DNA from: Halomonas sp.
Lineage (GTDB): Bacteria; Pseudomonadota; Gammaproteobacteria; Pseudomonadales; Halomonadaceae
Direction of reading: 5' to 3'
Assembly: GCF_011050415.1 (NCBI RefSeq)
Contig: NZ_DRFS01000003.1
Coordinates: 62,001 to 126,000 of the forward strand
DNA: 64,000 bases
The notes under the pieces were generated by a model that was not told the origin of the DNA, ran no database searches, and saw only the letters and a program-made list of their open reading frames with translations. Position numbers and translations under genes: made by a program. Numbering within the stretch: the first letter of the stretch is position 1; each line of letters opens with the position of its first letter. Shown one piece after another: positions 1 through 9,035 of the stretch.

Positions 1-1
1 G

Positions 2-595
2 CAGCGCTTCAGCTTATTAGTTGATGCTGGTCGCCGGTATCGAGGCTACTGTGCGGATATCACCCGCACCTACGCGGGACCAGATGCGCCCGCAGAGTTT
101 GGTGAGCTAGTGACAGCAATGCATGGCCTAAAGGACGAGTTGGTAAAAGCAGTGGCGCCCGAGGTTAGCTTTTTGGAGCTACACGAGCAAATGCACCACC
201 ATTTAGGTAAGATTTTAGTGGCTCATGACTTGTTCAAGGGCACCGTCGAGCAAGCCGTTGCAGAAGGAGTGACTCGCGCATTCTGCCCTCACGGGTTGGG
301 ACATTCACTAGGACTTCAAGTACATGATGTCGCGGGGCTACGTCACCCAGATGGCACACCCTCGCCAGCACCAGAAAGCCACCCTGCTTTGCGACTAACA
401 CGCACACTACGCCCAGGCATGGTCGTTACCATTGAGCCAGGTTTGTATTTTATCAATATGCTGTTAGCCCCTCTACGTAATACCTCTCTGCCCATCAACT
501 GGAAGCTAGTCGATCAGCTCTCGCCCTGTGGCGGCATTCGCATTGAAGATAACGTGGTAGTAACGGAAAGCGGCTTCGCTAATCTAACGCCTTAA
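2..595 (+). CDS. pepQ: Xaa-Pro dipeptidase, C-terminal part (5' end outside window)
   Basis: The open frame runs in from the window edge at base 2, so the true start is upstream; the GTG at 110 is only an internal codon. It encodes the C-terminal catalytic pita-bread (M24) domain of a cytosolic metallodipeptidase that releases residues from Xaa-Pro dipeptides. Visible metal-binding elements are the DAG and ADITRT segments at the start, HGLGHSLGLQVHD in the middle, then the TIEPG glutamate and the final GGIRIEDNV glutamate, in the order known for PepQ. The PepQ-specific insertion between the last two (YFINMLLAPLR) is present. The order and spacing of these motifs make the family call firm. Confidence 0.93.
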   Translation, partial: QRFSLLVDAGRRYRGYCADITRTYAGPDAPAEFGELVTAMHGLKDELVKAVAPEVSFLELHEQMHHHLGKILVAHDLFKGTVEQAVAEGVTRAFCPHGLGHSLGLQVHDVAGLRHPDGTPSPAPESHPALRLTRTLRPGMVVTIEPGLYFINMLLAPLRNTSLPINWKLVDQLSPCGGIRIEDNVVVTESGFANLTP

Positions 596-631
596 TTTTA
601 TCTTAAACTGCTTTACCACCATCTAAACGCA

Positions 632-675
632 CATCGCCCGGCACTAGGCCGGGCGATGCTATCACTGTACTTTTT
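632..675 (+). terminator. Intrinsic terminator after pepQ
   Basis: A 10-bp perfect stem (CATCGCCCGG with CCGGGCGATG, positions 632-641 and 649-658) with a 7-nt loop is followed within 14 nt by a T-run (TTTTTT). It lies 37 bp after the pepQ stop. It could also work on transcripts from the convergent OmpW gene. Confidence 0.75.
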
Positions 676-727
676 TACTGACGTTTTACTGCATACTTCA
701 GTTAATTCTAGTACTTAGACCAATTAC

Positions 728-1336
728 TTAGAAGCGGTAAGTGACACCGCCGCCAATCGTAACAGGGTTGATATCCACTTCGCCTACACCAACGCCGTTG
801 GCATTGATGTCTGCGCTTACATCAGCGTAGCTGACATAGCCGTTCAGCATAATGTTCTGAGTAACCGCAAGGTCAACACCCGCTTGACCAATTATGCCGT
901 AGCTCTCATCAACGCTTACGCCAGTAGGTTCACCAGAGAAACGCGTGTAGTTCAAACCAGCACCAACGTATGGCTGAACGCGCGAATCAAGACCGCCCAT
1001 AGGGTAGTAGTTCACCAGCAAGTTGATAGGTAGGCGATCAACGCTACCAATATCACCCGCAGATGCTGTGTTAAGGTCATGCTCAAACTTCTCGGAGCTG
1101 TTCAGTTCCAGGCCGACTTTATCAGTAACCAAATAGCCTGCACCGAAAGTAAAACCACGTGCACTTTGCACATTCAGTGAATCGCCCGCGACGTTACCGT
1201 TACCTGAACCCGTATCCGTTTGAGCAACGCCGCCACGGACAAAGACATCACCGGCGTTATAAGCGAGAGCCGCTTGGCTAGCCAATGCGAAACCAGCAGT
1301 GATTACAGCGGCAGAAATCAGTTTCATATTACTCAT
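728..1336 (-). CDS. ompW: OmpW family outer membrane protein
   Basis: A small outer-membrane beta-barrel of the OmpW family, about 202 aa, expected to form an eight-stranded barrel with a hydrophobic channel. The N-terminus is a clear signal peptide (MKLISAAVITAGFALA, cleavage near AALA-YNAG). The FVRGG start of the first strand, repeated aromatic/glycine strands and a terminal VTYRF ending in phenylalanine (the Bam recognition signal) are all visible. Three in-frame ATGs exist. The one at 1336 is chosen because the GAGAGG Shine-Dalgarno sits 9 nt before it but abuts the first ATG (1345). The gene is monocistronic with its own promoter at 1412-1440. Confidence 0.88.
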   Translation of the reverse strand: MSNMKLISAAVITAGFALASQAALAYNAGDVFVRGGVAQTDTGSGNGNVAGDSLNVQSARGFTFGAGYLVTDKVGLELNSSEKFEHDLNTASAGDIGSVDRLPINLLVNYYPMGGLDSRVQPYVGAGLNYTRFSGEPTGVSVDESYGIIGQAGVDLAVTQNIMLNGYVSYADVSADINANGVGVGEVDINPVTIGGGVTYRF

Positions 1337-1411
1337 CAGGGTCATCCTCTCTATGCAGCGCTAGTTCCTTGCGCTTGGGATTACGATGCCGACTATCCGG
1401 CTTACCTATAC

Positions 1412-1440
1412 AGTATATAGTATACGAACAGTGTTTCCAA
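1412..1440 (-). promoter_or_regulatory. Sigma-70 promoter of ompW
   Basis: On the minus strand TTGGAA (-35) and TATACT (-10) are separated by exactly 17 bp; the predicted start lies near 1405, about 70 nt before the ompW start. The -10 region lies inside an AT-rich near-palindrome. Confidence 0.65.
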
Positions 1441-1548
1441 ATTTCCTGTAAAATTTTGTTATAAGTAATTCGACCCTAATCGTTTTTGCTAAGCATGAAA
1501 ATCGGACGTAAATTTCCAGGATAAAGTGTAGACATAAAATCCAGGCAT

Positions 1549-1688
1549 AAAAAAAAGTCCCCCGAAGGGGACCCAGGTGGAGCACGCCAGCTCACTCGGT
1601 TTATCGCTAAATGTTATTAGCGACTTAGGTGAAGAAGGGAGAGAAGCACGCTATCTAAACCGCTGTTTCTCTATTCACTCACCCTTTG
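1549..1688 (-). ncRNA. Candidate sigma-54-dependent small RNA (~140 nt)
   Basis: No open frame fits here, yet the stretch is framed like a transcription unit on the minus strand. A sigma-54-like promoter is at 1699-1714. At the other end is a textbook intrinsic terminator: GTCCCC-TTCG-GGGGAC (UUCG tetraloop) at 1557-1572 followed by eight T at 1549-1556. A second small hairpin (CGCTAA/TTAGCG) lies at 1605-1622. The terminator is about 290 bp beyond the stop of the diguanylate cyclase gene, so it could alternatively end that operon. Function unknown; the RNA call is an inference from promoter plus terminator. Confidence 0.45.
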
Positions 1689-1698
1689 CCATATATAT

Positions 1699-1714
1699 TG
1701 CGATCTGCGTGCCA
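1699..1714 (-). promoter_or_regulatory. Sigma-54 (-24/-12) promoter-like element
   Basis: The minus strand reads TGGCACG-CAGA-TCGCA: the -24 GG and -12 GC are at the canonical spacing and 14 of the 15 or so consensus positions agree in type (one T to C change before the -12 GC). Predicted start near 1688. Confidence 0.5.
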
Positions 1715-1863
1715 AATTTTAAAAAAACATTAAATATCAATAATTTAATATAAATAAAAAAATCATGCTGCAATTCACAATTTAATTCTCACACCAAAAT
1801 GCACCAGTGTTGCCCATCTACTATGAAAATTGCCTCACAAAAGCACAAATAAAATAAAGCGGG

Positions 1864-3492
1864 CTAATAACAAACTTGATTACGCCCTCCTCGCTTAGCG
1901 CGATAGAGTGCTTCATCAGCGACGATGACCAAATTGCCACGTTCAGCGTCAGTGGCATCCTCACTACACACCATCCCTGCTGATAGAGTGCAGGCAAATT
2001 CAACCTCTCCTTGCCTGAAACGCAGACGCGAAAAATATTCGCGAATATCTTCAAGTCGTTTCCAACCATCTTCTGCTTCACAGTGAGGGAGAACGATTAG
2101 AAACTCCTCACCCCCATACCGGCCTATAATGTCCGTTTGCCGCAAACGTTGGCGCAGTAGCGTAGCAACGGAGGCAATCACCATATCCCCTACGGCATGA
2201 CCATACGTGTCGTTAACATTCTTAAAATGATCAATATCCATCATCGCGACTACCACGGGGTAATGCTGGCGGTATGCACGAGCAATTTCATTTATGGTGG
2301 CGCTTTTAATACTGGCGTGCTTGAGCAGCCCTGTCAGACTGTCTTTATGCAGTAATGATGACAAAGTGCGCGCTCGCGCCACGCGGGTGCGCACAGAGGC
2401 AACTAACTGGGCTGCCGAAATAGGTTTGGTAAGAAAGTCATCGGCACCGTGGTTAAGCGCATCGACCTGCTTATTCAGATCCAGCTCTGCGGATAGGAAA
2501 ACAATCGGCAAACTGCTCCATTCGTCGTATTGGCGTACCACTGCCGCTAGATTGGGGCCGTTGTAAGCTGGCATATGCACATCCATCAGCAATAATTCTG
2601 GCTTGAATGATGCAAGCTGTTCAATGATATGACGAGGCTCTTCAAGAATGCGTACTTCCATTCCCGCCGCTTCCAGTATAAGCCGGTAATACATTGCTAA
2701 TTGATGGTCATCATCTACCACCAAAATTCGTGCTGGCGGTGCTTGTCGATCATTCAGTAACTGTTCGAGCCGATTCACTAACTGAGGAATATTGAGAGGT
2801 TTTAAGAAATAACCATGAGCATTCAACTGCGCAGCACGCACTCTTGCTTCAAAGGTATCCTCCTCACTGATAAATAGCAGAGGACATGTGAGTTGCTGGA
2901 AAGAGGCTAACTGGCTAAAGGCTACTCTTGCATCAATAATGACAATATCGGGTGCTTCATCATCGGTTGCGTCATGAGCCTCACCCAGTGTCTTGAAAAG
3001 CAGCACGGTGTAACTGAAATTGGTTAGCTGTTCGAGTATGCGATTACCCAACCCGATATTCTCTTCAATCAGCCAAATAATCGTGGTTGCAGAAATCGTA
3101 CTCTCTTCCGCCGCCAAATATGACGATGGCTGAGCCTCAGGCGTAACGTTACCACGCAGCTCATAAAGTTTTTGAGTAAATGCTGCTATTGCTTTTTCAT
3201 CGGGGAACGCATTATCTTTTTCAAGCCAACTTTGCAAAGTCACTTCAAGCGTTCGCGCCTGCCTGCTGACGGCATGAAAACCGAAGGTTCCTGCGGAGCC
3301 GGCAATTTTATGTAAGCGCCGATAAATATCATCCAAAGCACTCTTTTGAAGCGCGAAAGAGCGAGGCTCTTGAGTAGGAATGTTAGCGAATTCTTGAGAA
3401 AGCGCTAACAACTCAGGTCGTAGCGTTACCAAATATTGCTGTTTTAACGCTGCTAATTTGCCCTCTAATGAGTGCTGCTCATAATTTGCCAC
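1864..3492 (-). CDS. Hpt / receiver / GGDEF diguanylate cyclase
   Basis: A 542-aa cytosolic signalling protein and output of the upstream phosphorelay. Domains in order: an Hpt domain with phospho-accepting His about residue 61 (RRLHKIAGSAGTFGF); a degenerate receiver about 136-250 (VIIDARVAF keeps one Asp but acidic-pocket residues look incomplete); an intact receiver about 254-375 (VVDDDH, LLMDVHMP, KPIS); and a GGDEF domain about 385-540 with DIDHFKNVNDTYGHAVGD and the active-site variant GGEEF. It should make cyclic di-GMP from two GTP, gated by phosphorylation. It overlaps the preceding receiver gene by 14 nt, so the genes are surely co-transcribed. No EAL domain is present. Confidence 0.9.
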   Translation of the reverse strand: MANYEQHSLEGKLAALKQQYLVTLRPELLALSQEFANIPTQEPRSFALQKSALDDIYRRLHKIAGSAGTFGFHAVSRQARTLEVTLQSWLEKDNAFPDEKAIAAFTQKLYELRGNVTPEAQPSSYLAAEESTISATTIIWLIEENIGLGNRILEQLTNFSYTVLLFKTLGEAHDATDDEAPDIVIIDARVAFSQLASFQQLTCPLLFISEEDTFEARVRAAQLNAHGYFLKPLNIPQLVNRLEQLLNDRQAPPARILVVDDDHQLAMYYRLILEAAGMEVRILEEPRHIIEQLASFKPELLLMDVHMPAYNGPNLAAVVRQYDEWSSLPIVFLSAELDLNKQVDALNHGADDFLTKPISAAQLVASVRTRVARARTLSSLLHKDSLTGLLKHASIKSATINEIARAYRQHYPVVVAMMDIDHFKNVNDTYGHAVGDMVIASVATLLRQRLRQTDIIGRYGGEEFLIVLPHCEAEDGWKRLEDIREYFSRLRFRQGEVEFACTLSAGMVCSEDATDAERGNLVIVADEALYRAKRGGRNQVCY

Positions 3493-3871
3493 GAGCTTGC
3501 TCCCAAATGCTGTGGACTTGGCTTGACAACGTCATTGGGTCAAACGGCTTGGCAATCACACTTTCTACCCCTAATGCCATTAATTGGTCGACCTCATGGG
3601 GGTGAACTTTTGCAGTCATAAACGCCACTGGTACTTTTTCCAAGCCCGGTAACTGGCGCAGCGCAACTAATGTTGATGGTCCATCCATTCCCGGCATCAT
3701 GACATCAAGCAGGATCAGGTCGGGAGCGAATAACACGACCTCTTCAAGTGCCTGTCTTCCTGAAGAGCATACCTTGACTTTAAACCCACCCACCACTTCA
3801 AGTGCGAGCGATGCCACGGTTTGAATATCGGGGTCATCTTCAACATATAAAATACGTTCTAAACTACTCAT
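3479..3871 (-). CDS. Single-domain response regulator (CheY-like)
   Basis: A 130-aa stand-alone receiver domain with no output domain. The phosphorylation machinery is complete: YVEDD acidic pocket near the N-terminus, LLDVMMPGMDG with acceptor Asp about residue 56, the AFMTAK Thr switch and the conserved Lys in IAKPFDP. It likely shuttles phosphate from the upstream hybrid kinase to the Hpt domain of the downstream cyclase, or acts as a phosphate sink. It overlaps both neighbours (4 nt with the kinase and 14 nt with the cyclase gene). Confidence 0.9.
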   Translation of the reverse strand: MSSLERILYVEDDPDIQTVASLALEVVGGFKVKVCSSGRQALEEVVLFAPDLILLDVMMPGMDGPSTLVALRQLPGLEKVPVAFMTAKVHPHEVDQLMALGVESVIAKPFDPMTLSSQVHSIWEQARGKL

Positions 3872-6800
3872 CTGGCTACCACCATCTGCGTGCGTTGGGT
3901 TCGTTGCTGAATAGCTGCTAACAACTGTGATGGACTAATACGCGATTTAAGAAAAACAGCTTCAACGCGATGTTGGTCTGCCTCACTGATTGCCTGACCG
4001 GATAAAATAATAATTTTAGCGCTAGGCTGTGCCTGTCGAATAAGTTCTAGAAGCTCCCAGCCCTCCCCATCGGGTAAGCCAATATCAAGAATAATAGCGT
4101 TATACTGGTGCTGCGATAGAAAACGGCGAGCCATCGCTACACTTACTGCATGCTCACAGTCGACATGGTCATTGAGCATGGTGCGAATGACTGCATGCAA
4201 ATCGTGATCATCTTCAATATGTAATAAAGTTAAGCGCTCTTTATTCAAATGAATTTGTTCACTTAACAGCCCCAGCAACTGAGCAGATTGGATTGGTTTA
4301 GTTAACCAAGCAATATCCTCAAGATGTCCTTCTAAAGCTACCTGCCCACGCTCGACACTACCAGTAACCACAAGCACAGGCGTATGCCTGGTGGAGCGTT
4401 GCTCACGAAGAGAGTGAATAACGTTAAATCCACTGATATCGGGTAAGTCAATATCCACTGTAATTGCATCGTAACGGTGATTGGCAAGCTTCTCCAGTGC
4501 CATTGCACCGTTTAGGGCCGAGTCGACCTGGTAGCCTGCTTGCATGAGGATATCCTGTAACACACGTACTACAGATAGATCATCTTCTATTATCAATACG
4601 CTGCCATTAAGCCCTTGTTCGCCTCCTAGAGTTCCCCCTGGTTCAGAAGGGTGAAAAGGGAGTGAAAACCAGAAGCAGCTTCCCTGACCCTCTTCAGAAA
4701 TAAATCCAACATCGCCATCCATATGCTGCACAAGCTCCCGAGTAATTGCTAACCCTAAGCCTGTCCCCCCCTTGGCACGGGAGTCAGAGGCATCTACCTG
4801 AGCAAATTTGTTGAAAATTTGCGACTTAAATGAGCTAGGAATACCGGGACCATGATCTTTAACATTGACGACGATGTTGTACCCTCGCTTCTCAACAAAG
4901 ATGTGAACATCGCCGCCTTCAGGAGAGAATTTAACGGCATTCGATAATAAGTTGGCCATAACTTGTTGCAGCCGTTGGCCGTCAACTCGAACTTGTAAAT
5001 CTTCATATGGATTATCTAATTTAAGCGTGACTTGACGCTCATGGCGATAATGGCGGCTTTCCTCAATCGCACTTTCCAGTAGACGCTGTAAAGGCTGCCA
5101 CTGCATATCAAATGCCAGCTTACCAGCGGCAATTTTTTCAATATCCAACAAATCATTAATTAAGTGCGTTAACCGTTGGCTATTTTTATGGGCAATTATC
5201 ACCATACGCATTACGGTATCAGGGACGCTTCCTAAGGCCCCGGCTGACACCATTCCTAAAGCGCCTGAAATTGAGGTTAACGGCGTCCGAAGCTCATGAC
5301 TAACGGTCGCTATAAATTCATTTTTCATCTGCTCAATACGCTTGGATTCTGAAATATCTTCAGCGATACCGAGGTAACCAGTAATAGCTCCTTGCTGATT
5401 TTTAATTGCAGTTACTATCAATTTAATAGGTAAACGGCTGCCTGATGAAGCAATATAGACCCACTCTTTCGCATCACGTTTATCCAAAAGACTCCAGTGT
5501 GTCAGCACATCAACAGCCGTTAACTGGCAATCTTGTTTTTCGATTATTTCAGTTAAAAAATGTTCCACTTCATCCGCATCGTGAAAGAGCATCGGAGTAT
5601 ATTGGCCAACAATATTGCCAGCTTCGTAGCCAAGCATATTCTCAGCCCCTTTATTGAAGAGCCTCACAACGCCTTGGGTATCGATAGCTATAATGGCAAA
5701 ATCTGCTGCGGCATCGAGAACCGAACTCAGTAAATCATTGCTGCTCGCCAGCGCTTTTGTTCGCTGTTCTACCTGATGCTCTAAATCGCTTTGAGTATGT
5801 TTAAGATGTTTAAACGCACTACTAAGCTCACCACTCATCACCTTAAGCAAATTAGATAGCTGTTGAAATTCAACAATTCGGCTATCTGGTAAGTAAGGAG
5901 TTTCATTGTTAGCAATAGCATGGCTTAGGTTTTTACCCGCGCGCCCTAAACGCATAAGGGGGTGGGTAATCAAGCGACTCAACAGCTCGGCTATAAAAAC
6001 TCCCAACCCAACTACTACGGCCAGTATGATAAAAAGTACAGTGCGATAAGCTTCCATTGCGCGCACGATAGGCAAGGATGGCGTTTCCAATATAATGTAA
6101 TCGACACCTGCGAGGCCTTGAGCAGGCATTCGTAGAACGTATTGGCCCTGCGCAAAACGCACGGCAGAGTTTTCTAATCCTCCAGGTAGCCACATCAAGA
6201 CACGCTCAGTAACAGGTATTAATTCTGCTTCTGGCGAGAGCGTTAATGAAGCAAGGCTACCCACTTGACTGAGCACACGACCCTGCCCGTCTACCACCCC
6301 AATACTAACATCGCTAGACCCGCGCACACGGCCTATTTGGTACATTAATCGCTGCTCAGCTTCTGGCTCACCTAAACGACCTAACAGCTCGCTACCGATA
6401 GAAGATAACGTTTGCTCAACAAAATTCTCCTGTCCCTGCCGCATGGAGTGGCCTTGGTAAAGAATCAAAGGTATGCCCGTTATTAACGTAGCAGTGAGTA
6501 ATGTACAAAAGAGGATATGCCGTAGTTTCATCAATGGCGCTGCAGTTGGCAACCAAGCACAATTCGACAAGCCGCATATAATAACAATAGCACTTGCAAT
6601 GACCGCGTTAAGCACACCGTTAACCGCTTGCTTCAAGTAGACTAAATGAGTTAACTCCACACTCCAATTTAACAAATAATTAAAAAAAACATAATCAATA
6701 GGCGCTGCTATTACTATCCAAAAAAAAAGACTAGATAAAATAAGATTTTTAATTTTGTATTGATACAATAAAGAAACAACAATGGCCTCAAGCAAAAAGA

Positions 6801-7059
6801 CAACTATTGTGACAGGATTCTCCCAAATAATATAAGTATAAAGACCAGAGGCTAGCCCTACTAGAATAGCGGGAAATGTGCCTAACCAAGCAATCGCAAG
6901 CATTACTGCGACGGAGCCAAACACAAAATAGACATTAAACAGCACCGAAATCTGTAGCATATTGCCAACGACACCCAGTACTAAAAGAGCCACCAACAGC
7001 CAACATCCAGCACCAAAGCTCAAACCACTGGGCCAATTTGCTCGTTCAATATTTCGCAC
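3868..7059 (-). CDS. Membrane hybrid sensor histidine kinase with PAS and two receivers
   Basis: A 1063-aa inner-membrane kinase. About residues 15-170 hold a bundle of hydrophobic helices (MASE1-like), then a loop domain of about 130 residues between two further membrane segments (near 185-200 and 335-360), suggesting an extracytoplasmic sensor. After a HAMP-like linker and short coiled coil comes a PAS domain, a HisKA domain (phosphorylated His in TVSHELRTPLTSISG), a HATPase_c domain (NLLSNAVKFS, GTGLGLAITREL) and two receivers in tandem (TVDIDLPD and ILDIGLPDGEG). The ligand cannot be read from sequence. The gene overlaps its upstream partner by 14 nt and its downstream partner by 4 nt. 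Confidence 0.9.
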   Translation of the reverse strand: MRNIERANWPSGLSFGAGCWLLVALLVLGVVGNMLQISVLFNVYFVFGSVAVMLAIAWLGTFPAILVGLASGLYTYIIWENPVTIVVFLLEAIVVSLLYQYKIKNLILSSLFFWIVIAAPIDYVFFNYLLNWSVELTHLVYLKQAVNGVLNAVIASAIVIICGLSNCAWLPTAAPLMKLRHILFCTLLTATLITGIPLILYQGHSMRQGQENFVEQTLSSIGSELLGRLGEPEAEQRLMYQIGRVRGSSDVSIGVVDGQGRVLSQVGSLASLTLSPEAELIPVTERVLMWLPGGLENSAVRFAQGQYVLRMPAQGLAGVDYIILETPSLPIVRAMEAYRTVLFIILAVVVGLGVFIAELLSRLITHPLMRLGRAGKNLSHAIANNETPYLPDSRIVEFQQLSNLLKVMSGELSSAFKHLKHTQSDLEHQVEQRTKALASSNDLLSSVLDAAADFAIIAIDTQGVVRLFNKGAENMLGYEAGNIVGQYTPMLFHDADEVEHFLTEIIEKQDCQLTAVDVLTHWSLLDKRDAKEWVYIASSGSRLPIKLIVTAIKNQQGAITGYLGIAEDISESKRIEQMKNEFIATVSHELRTPLTSISGALGMVSAGALGSVPDTVMRMVIIAHKNSQRLTHLINDLLDIEKIAAGKLAFDMQWQPLQRLLESAIEESRHYRHERQVTLKLDNPYEDLQVRVDGQRLQQVMANLLSNAVKFSPEGGDVHIFVEKRGYNIVVNVKDHGPGIPSSFKSQIFNKFAQVDASDSRAKGGTGLGLAITRELVQHMDGDVGFISEEGQGSCFWFSLPFHPSEPGGTLGGEQGLNGSVLIIEDDLSVVRVLQDILMQAGYQVDSALNGAMALEKLANHRYDAITVDIDLPDISGFNVIHSLREQRSTRHTPVLVVTGSVERGQVALEGHLEDIAWLTKPIQSAQLLGLLSEQIHLNKERLTLLHIEDDHDLHAVIRTMLNDHVDCEHAVSVAMARRFLSQHQYNAIILDIGLPDGEGWELLELIRQAQPSAKIIILSGQAISEADQHRVEAVFLKSRISPSQLLAAIQQRTQRTQMVVAR

Positions 7060-8779
7060 GTGCTTTTTCCTCTATCCAAGGAAACATGATATAGAAAGTA
7101 CTTCCTTCACCTTCACGAGAGCTAAACCCAATCTCACCGCCCATATGCTCTGTTAAGGACTTGCTAATCGAAAGTCCCAAGCCAGTTCCCCCTTTTATGC
7201 GTCGGTCACTTGCATCCGCCTGAGAAAACTTTTCAAAAATACGGCTACGAAAATTTTCAGGGATACCATCTCCATAGTCACAAACGTTAATGCATGCATA
7301 GGCTTCATAATCTTCGCAATAGACCACCACTTGGCTACCTGGGTCAGAAAACTTTGCGGCATTAGAAAGCAAATTAGCCATTATCTGCTGAAAACGGACG
7401 CTATCAACTGCAATTTTACGCCTGCTAACGGGCTCTCTTAGCATTAAACTAACCTGGTACTGATCAGCATATGATTGATTCTCTTTAATAGCATTATGTA
7501 ATAATGAGTCGACGGAATGCGTGCTAATAAAGAAATCAAACTGTCCAAGAACAAGCTTTTCCATATCTAATAGATCATTAATCAAAATCCCGAGGCGTTG
7601 GCTATTTTTTAATGCAATGCCTAATAATTGTTCTGTTTTTTTAGGTAGCACCCCTGTCGTCCCCGATACGGCCAGCTGTAGAACGCCATTAATCGTCGTT
7701 AAAGGCGTTCTAAGTTCATGGCTCACCGTCGCGATAAATTCATTTTTAAGTTTTTCTACTCGCTGACGCTCTAAACAAGCAGCCAGCCATCGACTCAACA
7801 GCCTTATAAATAATTTATCTGTTTGGGAAAAGGGAGCAATAAGGGGCTTAGGGGAAGAAAAACTTACCGTGCCAAATAATTGATTGGAAATTTTTATCGT
7901 AATGCCTATATAGGCTTCTAATTCAAATTTTTGGTAGCAAGGGTGGTGGCGTGCATCATGTTGAGCAACATGATGTATTGCAAGCAAATCATTTGACTCA
8001 AGCATCATACTGCAATAGGTATCGGCTAACGGTAAGGAGTAGCCCCTTTCTAGTGGCATGTCTTCGGGTGAAAATGAAGCCACTACTTCATATAACCCTT
8101 TTTCAATGCGGCTAATGATACCGACTTCCAGTGCTAAAAAGCTTGCCCCAAGTGCCAACGCCTGATGTAACTGTTCGTTTAGGGTAAGCTCACTTAGCGC
8201 ACTAATTTCATTTAACGAGGCAAGCACCGTTACTAATTCTCGCTGCTGCTGCTCTTCAAGCTCTAAATAGCGGCGCGCTTGGTCAGCTTTGGCGAACTCT
8301 ACGGCAAGCGCCGAACGATTTATTTCGTCTTCTACGCTTGCTGCTAAATCCTTCAGTGACTGCTTTTCATTAAATGTTAGGCGACGGGGCGATGAATCAA
8401 TAATGCAAAGCGTACCCACTCGAAAACCATCTGCGGTGGTTAGCGGCGCCCCCGCATAAAAGCGAATACCTCTGCGAGCCGTTACTAATCGATTACTGGC
8501 AAACCGTGCATCTTGGCTCGCATCTTCAATTTCAAAAATCTCTGCCTCCTGAATGGCATGGCTACAAAAAGATTCTTGTCGAGAAGTCTGATTAAATGAT
8601 AACCCTTGCTGGGACTTAAACCACTGACGCTCTTCATCCACTAATGAGACCAACGCAATTTCTACACCAAAGAGATGCGTTGCAAGGCGTGTGTATCGAT
8701 CAAAGCGCTCTTCGGGAGGCGTATCTAACAGCGCAAGGTCATGAAGTGCCCGCAATCGTGCTTGTTCACTATCGACCAT
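7046..8779 (-). CDS. GAF-domain sensor histidine kinase
   Basis: A 577-aa soluble kinase with two GAF-type sensor regions: about 15-160 (starts ERFDRYTRLATHLFG, contains WFKSQQGL and GAPL, typical of phytochrome-like GAF kinases) and about 195-340. A short linker leads to HisKA (TVSHELRTPLTTINGVL) and HATPase_c (NLLSNAAKFSDPG, GTGLGLSISKSL). It has no transmembrane helix and no receiver. It is the first gene of the four-gene signalling operon; its last 14 nt overlap the hybrid kinase start. A promoter is expected in 8780-8990, which is AT-rich, but no convincing box was singled out. Confidence 0.9.
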   Translation of the reverse strand: MVDSEQARLRALHDLALLDTPPEERFDRYTRLATHLFGVEIALVSLVDEERQWFKSQQGLSFNQTSRQESFCSHAIQEAEIFEIEDASQDARFASNRLVTARRGIRFYAGAPLTTADGFRVGTLCIIDSSPRRLTFNEKQSLKDLAASVEDEINRSALAVEFAKADQARRYLELEEQQQRELVTVLASLNEISALSELTLNEQLHQALALGASFLALEVGIISRIEKGLYEVVASFSPEDMPLERGYSLPLADTYCSMMLESNDLLAIHHVAQHDARHHPCYQKFELEAYIGITIKISNQLFGTVSFSSPKPLIAPFSQTDKLFIRLLSRWLAACLERQRVEKLKNEFIATVSHELRTPLTTINGVLQLAVSGTTGVLPKKTEQLLGIALKNSQRLGILINDLLDMEKLVLGQFDFFISTHSVDSLLHNAIKENQSYADQYQVSLMLREPVSRRKIAVDSVRFQQIMANLLSNAAKFSDPGSQVVVYCEDYEAYACINVCDYGDGIPENFRSRIFEKFSQADASDRRIKGGTGLGLSISKSLTEHMGGEIGFSSREGEGSTFYIMFPWIEEKARAKY

Positions 8780-8987
8780 CCACGGACTCCTTAACCAGTT
8801 AGTGGCACGCCTTCAAGGTCAGCCATTGTTATTAAGTAAATGTATGCATAAATTCATTCGTTGTCGTTATCAGTCGTCGATCTATCTCCTATTTCTTGGA
8901 CACGGCTAAGCAAGTAAATCATCGAAAATGCTCTTAGGTGAAAAAAATTGTGCGATCTTCACACACCACAATCAGAAAGCTGAGCAT

Positions 8988-9014
8988 TAAAAAAGGCCAT
9001 CCAGGGATGGCCTA
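8988..9014 (-). terminator. Terminator of the monooxygenase/dehydrogenase operon
   Basis: On the minus strand GGCCATCC and GGATGGCC form an 8-bp stem followed by a T-run (TTTTTT), about 22 bp beyond the stop of the zinc alcohol dehydrogenase gene. Confidence 0.75.
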
Positions 9015-9035
9015 TTGATAGCATCGAAAACATCG

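Noticed and set aside
1220-1420. 66-aa plus-strand ORF opposite the ompW start
   Set aside because: Antisense to the signal peptide and promoter of ompW, no ribosome site or similarity.
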